A stretch of 64,000 bases of DNA, from the NCBI GenBank assembly GCA_033980235.1, contig CM067062.1:10009027-10073026 (forward strand), in the 5' to 3' direction. A program made the translations under genes and the position numbers. This DNA comes from Diadema setosum (Eukaryota; Echinodermata; Echinoidea; Diadematoida; Diadematidae). Position 1 is the first letter of the stretch. Every line of letters starts with the position of its first letter. This document shows positions 26,149 through 39,800 of this stretch, in pieces. Under the pieces are notes generated by a model. That model had not been told where the DNA came from and made no database searches. It worked only from the letters and a program-made list of their open reading frames with translations.

Positions 26149-26438
26149 TTAACGCAATTTAGAGATATACAGAGGTTGCACCCAGTGATTTCCTTGGATA
26201 TGGATTCTGCAAAATTTTACAGTGACAGCAGTCAAATTTCTTGTCTCAATATATTTTCCAGACTTCCAGTATACCACTTGATTATGAACAAGAACCCATC
26301 GTTTATCCATAAGGTAGTTTGGGTTTCCAGACCCATTTTCCCAAACCTGTAATTTCTTTCCACAGCAAGGTGTCAAGTAGAATATTCCCACCACCGCTCT
26401 TTGTCCATTTATCCACCACAGGGCCATCTTTCCCGGTC
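26149..26438 (-). CDS. Last exon of the EGF/propeller gene
   Basis: The acceptor is CTATGTACAG at 26439 (phase 1), and a TAA stop ends the exon at 26149. It encodes [20 protein letters not shown] at its start and [15 protein letters not shown] later, giving the last two propeller blades and a short tail. No membrane anchor or GPI-like hydrophobic end is visible. Confidence 0.75.
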
Positions 26439-27456
26439 CTGTACATAGTGTAACATAAAAAGAGAATCAACGAATAAACGCATAGACAATTCAATATATA
26501 AAGAGAGAAGCATAAATTCGTGCAGGATGTTCTTGATTCGCTATAATAAAATACTTCATAGACTTATTGAATATATATATATATTATACATATATATATA
26601 TTATACATATATGTACTCAACCAAAAAAGTAAGTTCCCCCTAGCATTTTTGGATATATCTCAAAAAGTATTTTACCGATTTTCATAATCAAATAGGAATG
26701 GATAGGGAATTTTATTACTCATAACATGAATGGCATATCATTGCTACCAGATATCATTATTGGTATGAAAAAATGCATTTTATGTCAAAATGCATGGAAA
26801 AGAAAGTTGCACTTTAGTGATTTGCATTGTCACTCGAGGTCGGCCACTTCTTGGCAGATCTTTGACCTCTTCAGTTTCCTGAAACTTTGCTCTAAGTTTC
26901 CTTTTGGCATTGAGCGAAACCCCTAGTCTCCTGACCACCTCCTTAACCGCAACCCCAGCTTCAAGAAAAGCTGTAGCTCTCCCTCTTTCAAAAATTTGCA
27001 GACGCGCCATGATGCAAAATGGCCATAAGCACATTCATGTGATCAACCCAAATTGGAATTAAAAAGCACATGGCTTCGACCAACATTTTCATTTTGAAAA
27101 GGCCTATTGTTCAAAAGAATGCATAAAACCTGTTTAATAGGGAAGCACATTGTATCTGAAGAAATTCCTGAAAATTACATAACAATTTAAAAAGGTCTTT
27201 TGCTAACTTGCATAGGATTTGTACATAATTATGCTTCATCATGTGTATATAACCTTAAGTGCAATTTTTTTCCCATGCATTTTGACATAAAATGCATTTT
27301 CACAACAATAATGATATCTGGTGGCAATGATATGCCATTCATGTTATGAGTAATAAAATTCCCTGTCCATTTCCCGTTTGAATTATGAAAATCGGTAAAA
27401 TACTTTTTGAGATATATCCAAAAATACTAGGGGGAACTTATTTTTTTTTTGGTTGA

Positions 27457-27533
<77 letters not shown>

Positions 27534-27759
27534 AGCATTCTGCTCTGCATGAATTTCTATTTAGTATATCAAAGTATTGTATAGTAAAAGTATGTTTAAG
27601 GGTAATAACATTATTAAAAAAAACTTAAAACTTCTTTTCTGCTGTTATTGAAGGAATTTCAGAATTTAAGACGTGTTAAGAAAAAATAAGTTCAGTAAAA
27701 AAATTGTCCCAGCCAATGGCAACTGGAATTGAATTGATTTGCGGGATGCACTTGCGTGT

Positions 27760-27808
<49 letters not shown>

Positions 27809-30800
27809 GGGGGGGAGCATAGGGAAATTGTGTTCTGAAAATCCAGGAATACCTTCTGCATCTGTTTAGAATTGTTGGAATTTAATCAATAGTCAAGGAA
27901 GGGAAATCATCTTGTGTAAAAACTTTGCAAGTTTGGAGCGATCTTCGAAAAATTGGTAGCCATTTTTTTTTGTTCTTGTTGTTGCTATTGCTGCTGGTGT
28001 TTTTTTTTTTTTTTTTTAGAACAAAGTTTGGACTTCTCCCAAACAAGGTATCTTCTTGTCAATGTCTGCCAAAATGCTAATAGGATTGTCAATCTGAAGC
28101 ACATCAATTCCCTGTTCCATTTCCCTTGTACAGCATGTAGGCATTCTCTTTTTCTTTCTTTCTTTCTTACCTTACACTTTCATCTTTCCATCTACATTCT
28201 GTCTGTCGTGTAATGTTGTTGTGTTTCTATTGTTTTGTTCCGTCCTGTCTTAAATTATATTTGTGATAAGTATTTGTAAATAGGTATTTCATGATATTTT
28301 TTCTGAGTGGTTCACAATATACAAGCTTGCTTTTTAGTGGAGCTCTCAATACTTTTTTTTCTCCACAGAAGCATAACTTTGTTTTCTGCTAGTATGCATT
28401 CTTATCTTTATCTGTATCATTTATCAATTGCAGAGTCGAATGCTTGTTTATGATATAATTCCTTATTTATTCTGAGTTACATTTTGTTGGAAAAAGAAGA
28501 ATGAAAAGTAAATAAATTGAATTCAATTGAACAGTAATGAATTGAATTGAATTAAATTGAATTGAATTGAATTGGATTGAATTGAATTGAATTGAATTGA
28601 ATTGAATTGAATTGAATTGACTTGAATTGAATTAGTGTAAGCAGGGGAAAAGTTTGTTCAATACGTTTCTACAGCATTTACCAAATCGGTCAAAGACTAT
28701 TATTTCAGCAGTATAACCGCCGGACCACTCCGGGATGACAGATACGTTCCGGTTGTAGAGATCGACCTCAAAAAGCTTTTGATCTGCACTTCCATACAGG
28801 ATTCTGAGGAGAAAATAAATGGATAACATTTACAAGTCGGCTTTCGAAAGAGGAGGCGATTTGACTGATGTTCAGCAACAAGTGTTGCAAAACTAATTAC
28901 GACTCAATACAATGAAGATACCGACTTACTATTTTCCTAATTATATATACATGTATATGTTTATATACTTTAATAATTTCCTGCTTGTTCTTCCGTGTTC
29001 CGTTTTATTATCACCGTCATCATTACTGAATTATCGTGTGCATTAGTTAACATCTTGATAAGCATTATCAATGAATTATCATTGTAAAATAGTATCTATA
29101 TAAGTATCAGGGATTTCGGAAACTGAAACACACCTTTCGGAATGGTAAAACGTATGTGTGGGGGCGCTGTGGCATAGTGGATAAGACTCCCAACTCCCGA
29201 TCGGGGGAAACCGAGTTTGAATCCCTCCCAGCGTTTACGTCTTCGGACAAGATGTTTTTACCCACCATGTCCCTCTCGACCCAGGTGTATAAATGGGTAC
29301 CTGACAACGCTAATTATAGGGTAATACTAATGGCAGAGCCGTCTGGTAGAACAGTGGCAAAACTGAAGAGGCTACCCTGGGTAAAACACGTCTTCTTATT
29401 ATTATTGTAATTATCATAGTCACCATTATTGTTATTATTTTTATTATTATTATTATCATTATTATTATTAGTAGTAGTAGTAGTAGTAGTAATAGAATTA
29501 TTATTATCATTATTATTATTATTAAGATAACCGAACATTTTAAACATGCGAGTTGGAGTCAGGAATTAAGCAGAAGTTCCCAAATTATTTCATTCACGTA
29601 CCTTTCATCAGCATCAAATGTGATATCGTGGACTGGCAGTGCAGGAGAAATTGTGGGGAGTTTGATTTGATTGCTTCCATCGTAATCGGCGTGCCAAATT
29701 TGGGACCCATTCGCAAGGAGCCACAAGAGTTTTGATCCCTTCCGATCTACAATGAATTTCAAAATCTCTGCAAAGAATAAGAAAAGAAGCGGGAAAACAC
29801 GTTTCAAGCAAAAATGACAGTGCTCATTGGAACGCTCATCACGCCCCATCCCTGTATCCCATGGAAGGTTCTCCATTTTTATACGGTACTGTGTGACTGC
29901 ATGCACAAAATGAATGGGATTAGGTGACTGAATCGATCAACATTTTGTTTACTATAATAGAATAGGAATACAATTTTGAATTACTTGGAATGGAATGCAT
30001 GGATCCGGCTTTGTGTACTTGTTACCAGATCACTTCAAAGAAAATATCATTGACGTTAGGCTTTTCAGGGGTAAAAGGTGATACACCTAATGGTATGGGC
30101 GTACGTAACACCATTCCTGGGCAATCAATATCAAGAAAACGCAAAAAAAAAAAAACACACACACACACACATAACGCAGAAGAAGAAATCTAGTGAATGG
30201 AAATGATTAATTGTGTGAATTGTATTCTCTCTTCAGGCATGGAACACTTTTTGCCGCACTGGTTTAGAATCTTTAGATATGGGGCCTATACATGATTTTT
30301 TTTTTAATGTTTTAGTATACAATGCATCTATGTTAACAACATTGACCCACACACCCTCCTCAGTACGAAGAACGTGGCGGTGATCCGTGCCATTCCAATC
30401 GACTGATATCACCTCGCGGCGGTTCGTGTGCACCGAAAGTATTCGCCCAGATCTCGGGGAGACTCCGAAACCTGCCGTTGTGCTGATGTTCGATATCGTC
30501 GATCGGTGAAAGTCGGTCGCGTCGCAGAGTGTGCCGTTTTCAGGAATGTGTCCTAACAGCATGGTATCTTGCTGTGCTGCGATCAAGATCGTCCCTGTTG
30601 CTGTTTTAAACGCAACCAAGGAGCATAGATATAAATAAAGTAAACGTTTCCCTGCTACCGATCAAAAGAATTGTGCAGTATCACGTGGTGACGTCATTTT
30701 GCTTGCATCGCTATGATTTATCTACGTGATACGGAGCTGTGAATATTCTCCTCTTTGAATTAAATCATCTCTTATATTCTCTCTTTTCTACCCTTTTTAA

Positions 30801-33800
30801 TGACAATTTTCGAATGAAATCCCACAAAATTAAAGCCTGCTGTCTGTAGATGTCCATTATCGTTAAACATAGACAACGAGCATGGCGAGGGCAGTGTAAC
30901 GAGTGTAACGAACGGCGAATTGTTATAGCGTATGATATTTAACATCATTAAAGTGAAATGTAATTATTGTAGAACAGTGAGAGGAGTTGACTTGTTCTGG
31001 TCCTGTTCATGAATATGCCTTCATTGTTGATGTCACAAATTGGCATTAACTTTGTTATATTCCATATCTTATCTATGAAATAATGAGAAAATTGTACATA
31101 AGCATTATTGATAAATGTGTCGTGCTTATTGCACCCAACTTTAGTAAACAATTAGGAATAGAAGAGAGTGTATCTATCACTGAAAAACAACATTGTGTAT
31201 CATAACTAGAATGCAGAGTCATATACACCGTCGTGTACAACACACACGTGACGTCAACTAAATATGGTTGATTTTTTTTTCAACGTCAGTATTAACTCGC
31301 CGTAGGTGAATGAACTGGTTGTTCGAATGTGATCTTAACTGTTTTTCATAAGCTCAGTTGGTGTTAATAAATTTTCATTTTTGTGTTCATTATGTTGTGT
31401 CTTTCCATACCGTATGGCTATCCCGGAAAGAATCAGATGAAAATTCTTTCGTGGTTCAAATCCTTAACAATTCTATTTCGAGCTCCGATTTGTGTGACAT
31501 TTTAAGCCGACATTGAATTTCACAGATCTTCAAACGTTCAATGTCCAAAAAGATACCCACCTAGTTCGCAGTGAATTCCTTCATAGTACTTCAGGCATAT
31601 GCAGTGGAATCCATCATCAGCGTTCACACAGGTACCTCCATAGTGACAGGGGTTAGAAATGCATGCGTCAAAAGTTGCTTCATTTTGTTCTTCTTCTTCT
31701 TCTTGATTCGGTTTGTCTGTTGGGGAAGAGTCAGATATTTTCTTGAAATCCGACCAGTTACTTTCGTCAATATTAATCCCTGTATCCTTTGGGAGGAGAA
31801 TTGACACTTGTAGTTTCGTAAAATCGAAATTGTCGGCAACGTTAACTTTGGACTTAGCAATTTAAATTTATTTACGTAGCATTGATGATAAGTGTTTTAG
31901 TCGGGCTGCAATTTTAATAAATCCAAGAAATCAACATATCAGATACCGAATAATAATTGTAGAATGTTTCTCAGGTTATCAGTTATATGCATGGATGCAT
32001 TAGCGTGACTTAACCGTGAGTGGTAATCATGGTAATGTAAAGATACCATTTTGTGTTCCTGCATTCAAAACAAATTAAGAGCAGTTTATTGTGCCAGGGC
32101 TCCAATAGAAATCAAATCATAGCAGGGCCCCACACGATTTTAGATCATTAGCCATGTTAGCTACTTATAGAGTATGATATCACGTAGGCCTACAAACATA
32201 CACGGATGCACACACACGAACATATCAAAAAGGGTTGGTAGGCGTTAAATATATATCTACGTTACCTATATACGCACTTATTCTCAAAAATACAACTAAC
32301 GCAGGTGAAGGCAGCTGGAGAGAATGGCGGGAAAACCCTTAAGGCTACCAACGCTTCATGATTTTACACTTTTGATATCAAGCACGCTTCTCGATTGCCA
32401 GTCAAATCACTTTTATTTTGTAGTTTTCTCGGTTTTAATGTTTGGCAATTCATGATGATAACTTTGACGACGGTCGCGTGAAGCAAAAAGTCATTAAAAA
32501 AAAACCAGAATATAGATACTTCATACCTACGATTTGTGAACATTTTTCCAAGCTTTTTCATTCTTAGCCACTCTGCTTTGTAGTTTTCTTTATAGTCTTG
32601 TGCATACCAAAGTATAAAATATGCAATATCATCATGTCCCCAATCACCATGATTATTATGATTATGGTTTAAATTAGGAAAGTTTATATCACACGATGGC
32701 CATACATTTCCTTTCATTTAAGTTGGTCTGAACTTTCTCATTACGTTCTCCGTTTTTTTATCCACAACCTCTGATTATTTGGGGCTTGCCGCAAAACAAG
32801 CTTGCTTTAAAGGTAAGTCCCGTCACATACACTTCTCCTTGCAGAACCCGAACCGTTGGGTTCTGATAACTGGTCGATGTCGACCATTATATATTATGTA
32901 TGCATATCTTAATTTGGTCGTTTGTCATCGACAAAGTACAAGAATTTATGCTATCATATTAATTTATGTAACCTGATATGAAAAGAATAAGATAAACAGA
33001 CTTACTGAAATTGAAATGAGACAAACAGACCAACAAACTAAAACAGAGTGAAGAACGTGAACTGAGTGGAAATCTCACAGAGCAAATGTGCGGTCTGTTC
33101 AATGTTGTGGATGCACATAAAGGTGTGCTGAAGGACCATGTCAATTTATCCTCTGTGGTGCTGGTATATTATGTTGAATACATCTACTCAACGTACTGGT
33201 TGTCTCTGCTTTTCGGCACACGAAGTAACCAGGCAGTAACTGGTTACGCCGAGTGCCACAGCCGGCCGCGACCCTCGGCAGCCGTACGAACGCCGGCTCC
33301 GTCTGTATCAGAGATCCGTTCTTCAGCTGCAGCAGACCACACCTGGCTGCTGAAAAGTGACTTGAGGGTACTGCTGTTGTATTGATGCTTTTTCTGCACG
33401 ACGTCTCATACATGCGACCAAAGGAGACTAGTGTGTTAGACAAATAATAGATACCACAAAGGTAAATCAAACACTGGCCCACTACAGTGCGTATCAAAAA
33501 AAAAAAAAAGGAATCCAACTTAGGAGGGATGCTATATTGTCAGCTCTGGAGAGCGCAATGTTTGTTGTGAGGGAAGGAGAATTCTTCCTCTTTTCATTGG
33601 TTCCTAATTATGTTGACAAATATCGTACATGCATGACTGAGTATACATGAACTTTAAAGACAACAATGACAAATTCCAACTTTGAGTTTAACGGGAGAAA
33701 CAATGAATGTTTCACTGAATGGATGAGATTGGTCAACGAAAGTGGTCAAATTAACAGGCAAGCCATATTGCTCATGGCCACAAATATTAACTTTTCATCA

Positions 33801-36800
33801 GTCGTGGGCAAAACGTTAGATCAGTGGGGAAAATGTTTAGATAATTAAGGCCTCTGATGTGTCTAATTTCATAACCAAGAATGCTATCACTGTGATATAT
33901 CATAATAGTCAGTCAATGAAATTTTGTTTTAACTTTGCTCCTTAGCTTATTCAAGCACGTATCCCGATGGCAGGTATAACTTACGCTGTGTGTATATTCA
34001 ATCACATTTTTAATGTATAATACTAATAATAACAATAATCAATAATTAGGTCTTCTTATCCAGAGTAGTCTCTTCAGTGCTACCACTGTTCTACCAGAGG
34101 ACCCTGCCATTACCACTAGCTTAGCGTTGAAAGGTACCCATTTATACACCTGCGCCGGGAGGGACGTGGTGGGTAAAAACATCTTATCCAAGGACGTAAG
34201 CACTGGGCCAGATTTGAACTCGGGTCCTCCGATTGGGAATCGGGAGTCTCATCCACTATGCCACAGCGTTCCCAAGCTAGGGAAATCGTAACATAATTTT
34301 ACATCTGTTCAGGCCTATTTTGTTCTAAAAGAATTTCATGCACCTTTACAACCTGGAATTTAAAGGCCTGGTCACACAGCCAAAAGTCGCGTAACCGCAT
34401 GAATCACACACGAAATTCGAGTCTTACGCTATACATGCGCGATTTGCGCATTTCAACAGTTTGTCGGACGTGGAAGCTTCGTAGTTGTCCGTCGATGTTC
34501 GCCGGATCGGCGCTTTACGAGATTCCAGGTTTTGAGCAGCTCAAAACTCGGCTTCGCGTAGGTCTGATTTCACGGAGCACGCGAATGGCAAAAATCCAAC
34601 ATTCAGAAAAGTTTTTCTCCGAATGTGTACCGATAATGAAGCTGAAAACCATTCTTGCTCAATTTGTGCGAAAGTTCTCACGACGCATGTGCGAATGCCG
34701 TGTGTACCATTGCCAAAGTACAGCATGTTACGTACACGAAGAACACGCGACGGAAACGCGAACGCAAATTTTTCAATAGTCATGGGAGAAATGTTTCCAT
34801 TGAGATGATAGCTGTCTTGAGTTGAAAGTTTTCTCTTTCTTGTATTTCTCGTTTTTTCCCTTTCATTTCTTTGTTTTGTGAGTGTACCTACAGTTTTTCT
34901 GAGGACTTACCTCCACTAGTAAATGATATGATTTTTTTGGCAGTTTCTCCCACACATAATCTCCAGTTTCAAATGTAATTTTGGCATACTTCAGGATCAT
35001 TTTAAGTATATTATTTCGTGATTTTTTTTTCTGTCTGTCAAACATTTCATTCTCTTTGCTGGTCTTTATTTTATCTTTTTTAACTATATAGTTGTTAATA
35101 GTTGCTTGATTTGTTGATGTATGCTACGATTTTCATTTGTAGAAAACGTAGAGCTTTAAAGAGGTCGTACGTCCCCGAACATGCGTAAACGTTCGTGAGA
35201 ATGTCTCAAAAGGTACGCGAACAGTTTGCGGTTACGTCGTAAAATGATCGGAAAATATTCGCAGATTTCGAGAAACATACGCGAGACATTCTCCAAAGTT
35301 TCGGGGTCTGCTTAGGGTTTCACGAAGATTTTGCGAACATCGCGCATGTCTTGCGAAGGTCGTGCGCATATGACGAGGCTTTAAAGACACTTTCGAGAAC
35401 AAATTACGAGCAAATCACGATCAAGTGTGCGGAAAAGGTTCGCAAAAAAAAAAAATAATAAAATTTGTTGAAATTCTCGCCGAAGTAAAAACGATATCCG
35501 CGAACAACTGGATGACGGCGCTTCCGACCCCCCGCCTTCATTTGGCGGTCTTTTGCAGACTGAAATACGATTGCTGGATTTTGCCATTCGCGTCCTTCGC
35601 AAATCGTTCGTGTGCTCCGTGAAATCAGCCCTTTAAGCCCTGTTCACACCGACGCCGAATGTTGCGCTTTAAATCGGCGATCAATTCGGAGTCATTTTTG
35701 TTTACTTTTCAAAAAATCTCACGATCTCCTCAGATATGTTATGCTCTGATAAGCTCTGATACGCTCTGATACGAAGTTTGTTCCCGCTTTGGGCGACAAA
35801 TTATTTCCCGAATCGCTACGGCTTCTCACGCTTTGATGCCGATTGATCAGGATTTTTTACGCTTTAAATCACGCTTTGATATGCTTTAATACTCTTTGAT
35901 AAGCTTTGATGGGCTTATCACGCTTTAAATAACGCTCTGATACGATTATCAAGCTCTCTTGTGCATTGGTAGGCTCGGTTAAGCTCTGTTACGCAATGGA
36001 AAATTTCGAGATCCCATTGCATCCCGCCTCTGATCCAGAGCACATATAAAGATGCAGCAGATACACGAAATCATTGCATCTTTGGCAGAAGAACAAGATG
36101 TGGAAGTTCAAGATGTACCAGAGTATGAACCATCTTATGAAGTAGACATGACCTTTGTCTCCCTGCTCTATAACTACATCCTAGCCCTCGAGGCGGAGGA
36201 GAGAGAGGAAGAACAGCAAAGGCAAGAGGAGGTTGAACTACCAGCAGGAGGGAGAAGACCATTCATCAGGAGCTGCTGGACCAGGCCATGGCTCACTGAA
36301 GAAAGAAGTCAGCAGTACGGCCAGTACACTAGCCTCCTGGACACGCAACTGAGATTAGAGGACCCTGTTGCCTTCAGAAACTTCACCAGAGTGACCCCTG
36401 AGGTGTTCGATGAGATCCTGGAGAGAGTGACACCAGTCATCCAGAAGCAAGAGACTAACTACAGGCACCCTTTGTCAGCTGGCCTCAAACTGGCAATCAC
36501 CTTGAGACATCTGGCCACTGGGGACAAGTACAGATCACTGGCATAACTCAGATGTGGTATCTCAACCATATCAGAGATGGTTCCAGAAGTGTGCAGGGCC
36601 ATTGTAGAGGCGTATAAAGATGAGGTCTTCAACATACCTACCATCCCTGAAGCATGGAGCACCCTTGCCCAGCAGTTTGAACAGAGATGGAATGTCCCCC
36701 ATGCAATTAGTGCCTTGGATGGAAAGCGCATAGCCATTAAGAAGCCAGCAAACACATGCAGTCTCTACCACAACTACAAGTGGTTCTTCTCCATACCACT

Positions 36801-39800
36801 GTTGGCATTGGTAGATGCAGAGTATAAGTTCATCTGGATTGAGCTGGGAGGTAAAGGACACATGTCTGACTCCCAGATATTCACAGAGTCTGAGCTCTTC
36901 GAATGTGTAGAAGATGGGTCCATAGGGCTGCCCCCATCATGCCGTCTCCTTAGGGAAAATCAGCCTGATATTCCCTACTTCATCCTGGGTGACGATGCTT
37001 TTGCCCTGAAGAGCTACAAGATGAAGCCATACTGTAGAAGAGGGATGACAGATGAATAGAGGATCTGCAACTACAGGATATCAAGGGGGAGAAGAGTGGT
37101 GGAGAATGCCTTTGGCATCTTGGCCAACAGGCTCCGGTGCCTGTTGGGAACACTGGAACAGAAGGTAGATAAACGTCAGAGATTTGGTGGAGACTGCTGT
37201 GGTGCTCCACAACCTGCTGAAGAAGAGGGTGGCGCTGGCAGCCAGTGAGGTGGACCACGAAGATGAATTTATTTTTAATATAAGTTTGAAATGACTTTTG
37301 TATTATTTGTACTTGTGAAGATATTATTATTATTGATGTTATTGTTGTTATGTATTTCATCTGCTTGTAAATAATATAAATACAGACTTCATTGATTTTT
37401 CCCCATGAAAAATCAGATAATACTACTATTGTAAATCAGGAGTGAAAATTTAAAGAAATCAAGTTGTAGAATTTGAAATTTAGATATGTGCGATAAGAGA
37501 TCTTTAAAATACGCATTTTTTGTTAAATTGATTATTGCAAATTATTACAAATTGATTTTCTTACTAATCAAAAAAAAATAGTAAGAAAATCAATTTCATA
37601 TATAGGTGAGATAAATAACCCTTATTCTAACAAAGAAAATAAAACAAAGGAAATAAAATATAAAACATTATAAAATTAAAAAATGAAATATAATAAAAAT
37701 AAATAGAAAAAAAAACTTTGTGAAAAACTCAGAATACTAAGTTTTCCACAGAGTTTTTCTATTTATTTTTTTATTATATTGCATTTTCTATTTTATTATG
37801 TTTTATACAGGGTGTCCCATAAAAAAAAAAAGCCCGGCACACTTCCGGTCGTTTATGGGCAGTATTTTTTGTACCATTGAAGAGACCAACTCTTCATTTA
37901 ATAACTGATCCAAAAATCCCAAAATCACATTCAGTAGTTTTTGTGCTATAATACTTCTTGCAAAGGTCTGTAAGCGGTAAAAATCCGGCTGAACAAATCC
38001 TTAACTGTAGGGCCTATGGGCAAATTATCAAAAGTACATGATTTTACTACTTGCATCCCTTTGCAAAAAGTGTAACAAAATAACAAAATAAAAACTACCA
38101 AATTATATTTCGTGATGTTTTGGTCAGTTACTTATAAAATGTTGCTCTTTCCAATGATATCGAAATTTTGCCAATTTCGGACCGGAATTGTGACGGGCGT
38201 TTTTTTTTTTTTTTTTTTTTTATGGGACACTCTTTATTTTTATTTCTTTTGTTTTATTTTTTGTTTTATTTTGTTTTATTTTTATATATATATTTTTTTG
38301 GTTGGGGGATTTGTGTGTATTTTGTATTGTTCACATAATTTTAGTTTAATATCTTCTATTTTTTTATTACATTTCATAATAAAATGCATTTATTTTATTT
38401 AACATATTATCTTTTATTATTAAATGGAACATGTCATCACTAAGTACAAAAAAGCAGCAAACTTAACAAAACAAAGTATTTATTAGTTTTTACAATTTTT
38501 TTTTCAAAATAATGCATCCAACTTTAATATGATACATTTAAACTTTTCAAAGCAAACATTATAATCACTGTTTCCAAATCATTATAATAGTATATCCAAC
38601 TTAATATAACACATAAACAACTTTCAAAGCAAACATTATTATTAATGTTTCCAAAACATTGTAATAAACAAAAATCCTTCTTTGTCTTATCATACATAAT
38701 ACAATGTACAGACAAATATTATAACATCAAAATATCAAAAGTACATGTAGCATAAAAGATTTAAAAGTCTCCCATGTCAATTTTAAAAAGTTTTATTATA
38801 ATCACTGTTTCCAAATCATTGTAACAAACAAAAATTCTTCTTTGTCTTATCATACATAATACAATGTACAGACAAATATTATAACATCAAAATATCAATA
38901 GTACATGTAGCATAAGAAAGTCTCCCGTGTCAATTTAAAAAAGTCACTGAATTCACTTCTTGGTGGTTTCATCTTCCGGTCCTGGAGGAGTTCCCAGAGG
39001 AGTCACAGGAGATGGTGGCCTTGTGGAGATACCTGCAGCGATAATGGCTCTGTTGACCATGTCAGTCAGAATCAGGGAGTCAGTGGTCTTGTCAGCAGCG
39101 GCAGTTGCAGCAGCAGCATACCCTTGGGAGTTGGTAGCAGTGAAGGGATTGGATGATCTTGGTATGGGTGAGACGGGACGTGTTGTTCCCGTGTCCAGAT
39201 CTATAAGGACGGAGGATCTCAATGATAGTTGTGAGTACATGGCAGGGAACTGTGAAATCATGAACTGAGGGTCCTGGGAGCACCAGAGACTGGTCTGTAG
39301 TCCTGTCATCTGGGTTGGCCACTGGGATGGTGGAGGTTGCCATTGGTGATTCTGTAACAGCAATCTGGAGGGGTCATGCCTGCTGGTGGAGCTGGGAAGG
39401 TACGGCTAAGGGTGTGGCTGGAAGGGGGCGACCTGTTGGTGCTGCTGTGGGAAGGTAGGCTGCAGTGTACTAGGCACCTGCTGCTGCATCTCCTGGCGCT
39501 CTTCAGCCTGTTTCTGCCCCTCGTGGAGAACGGCCATCAACTTCATCTGTGTTGTACATCTGATGTCGCTGGGAAGCTCAGTGAGTCCCTCGTCTATATG
39601 TCAGACAAAGGGGGAGGGACCCACTTTCTTGGAACCAGAAATGTACTCCATCAGAGTTTGTTTTAGGTCAGCACTCTCTGTGGAGTGTCTTCGAGAGGAG
39701 GGGTCTGTAGACTGTGACTCTGACCCAGAGTCTGACTGGATGTTGGAGGCTGCTGTAGGTGGTACTGCTACTGCTGACCCAGTAGCTGTGGATGTTGGTG

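Noticed and set aside
33086..33385. Plus-strand 99-codon ORF over the GC-rich island
   Set aside because: No matching splice sites were seen, while the minus strand has both sites in the phase needed by the host gene. It is kept only as an alternative reading.
36071..37360. Antisense ORFs over the Harbinger transposase
   Set aside because: Shadows of the transposase frame. The DDE motifs are on the plus strand only.
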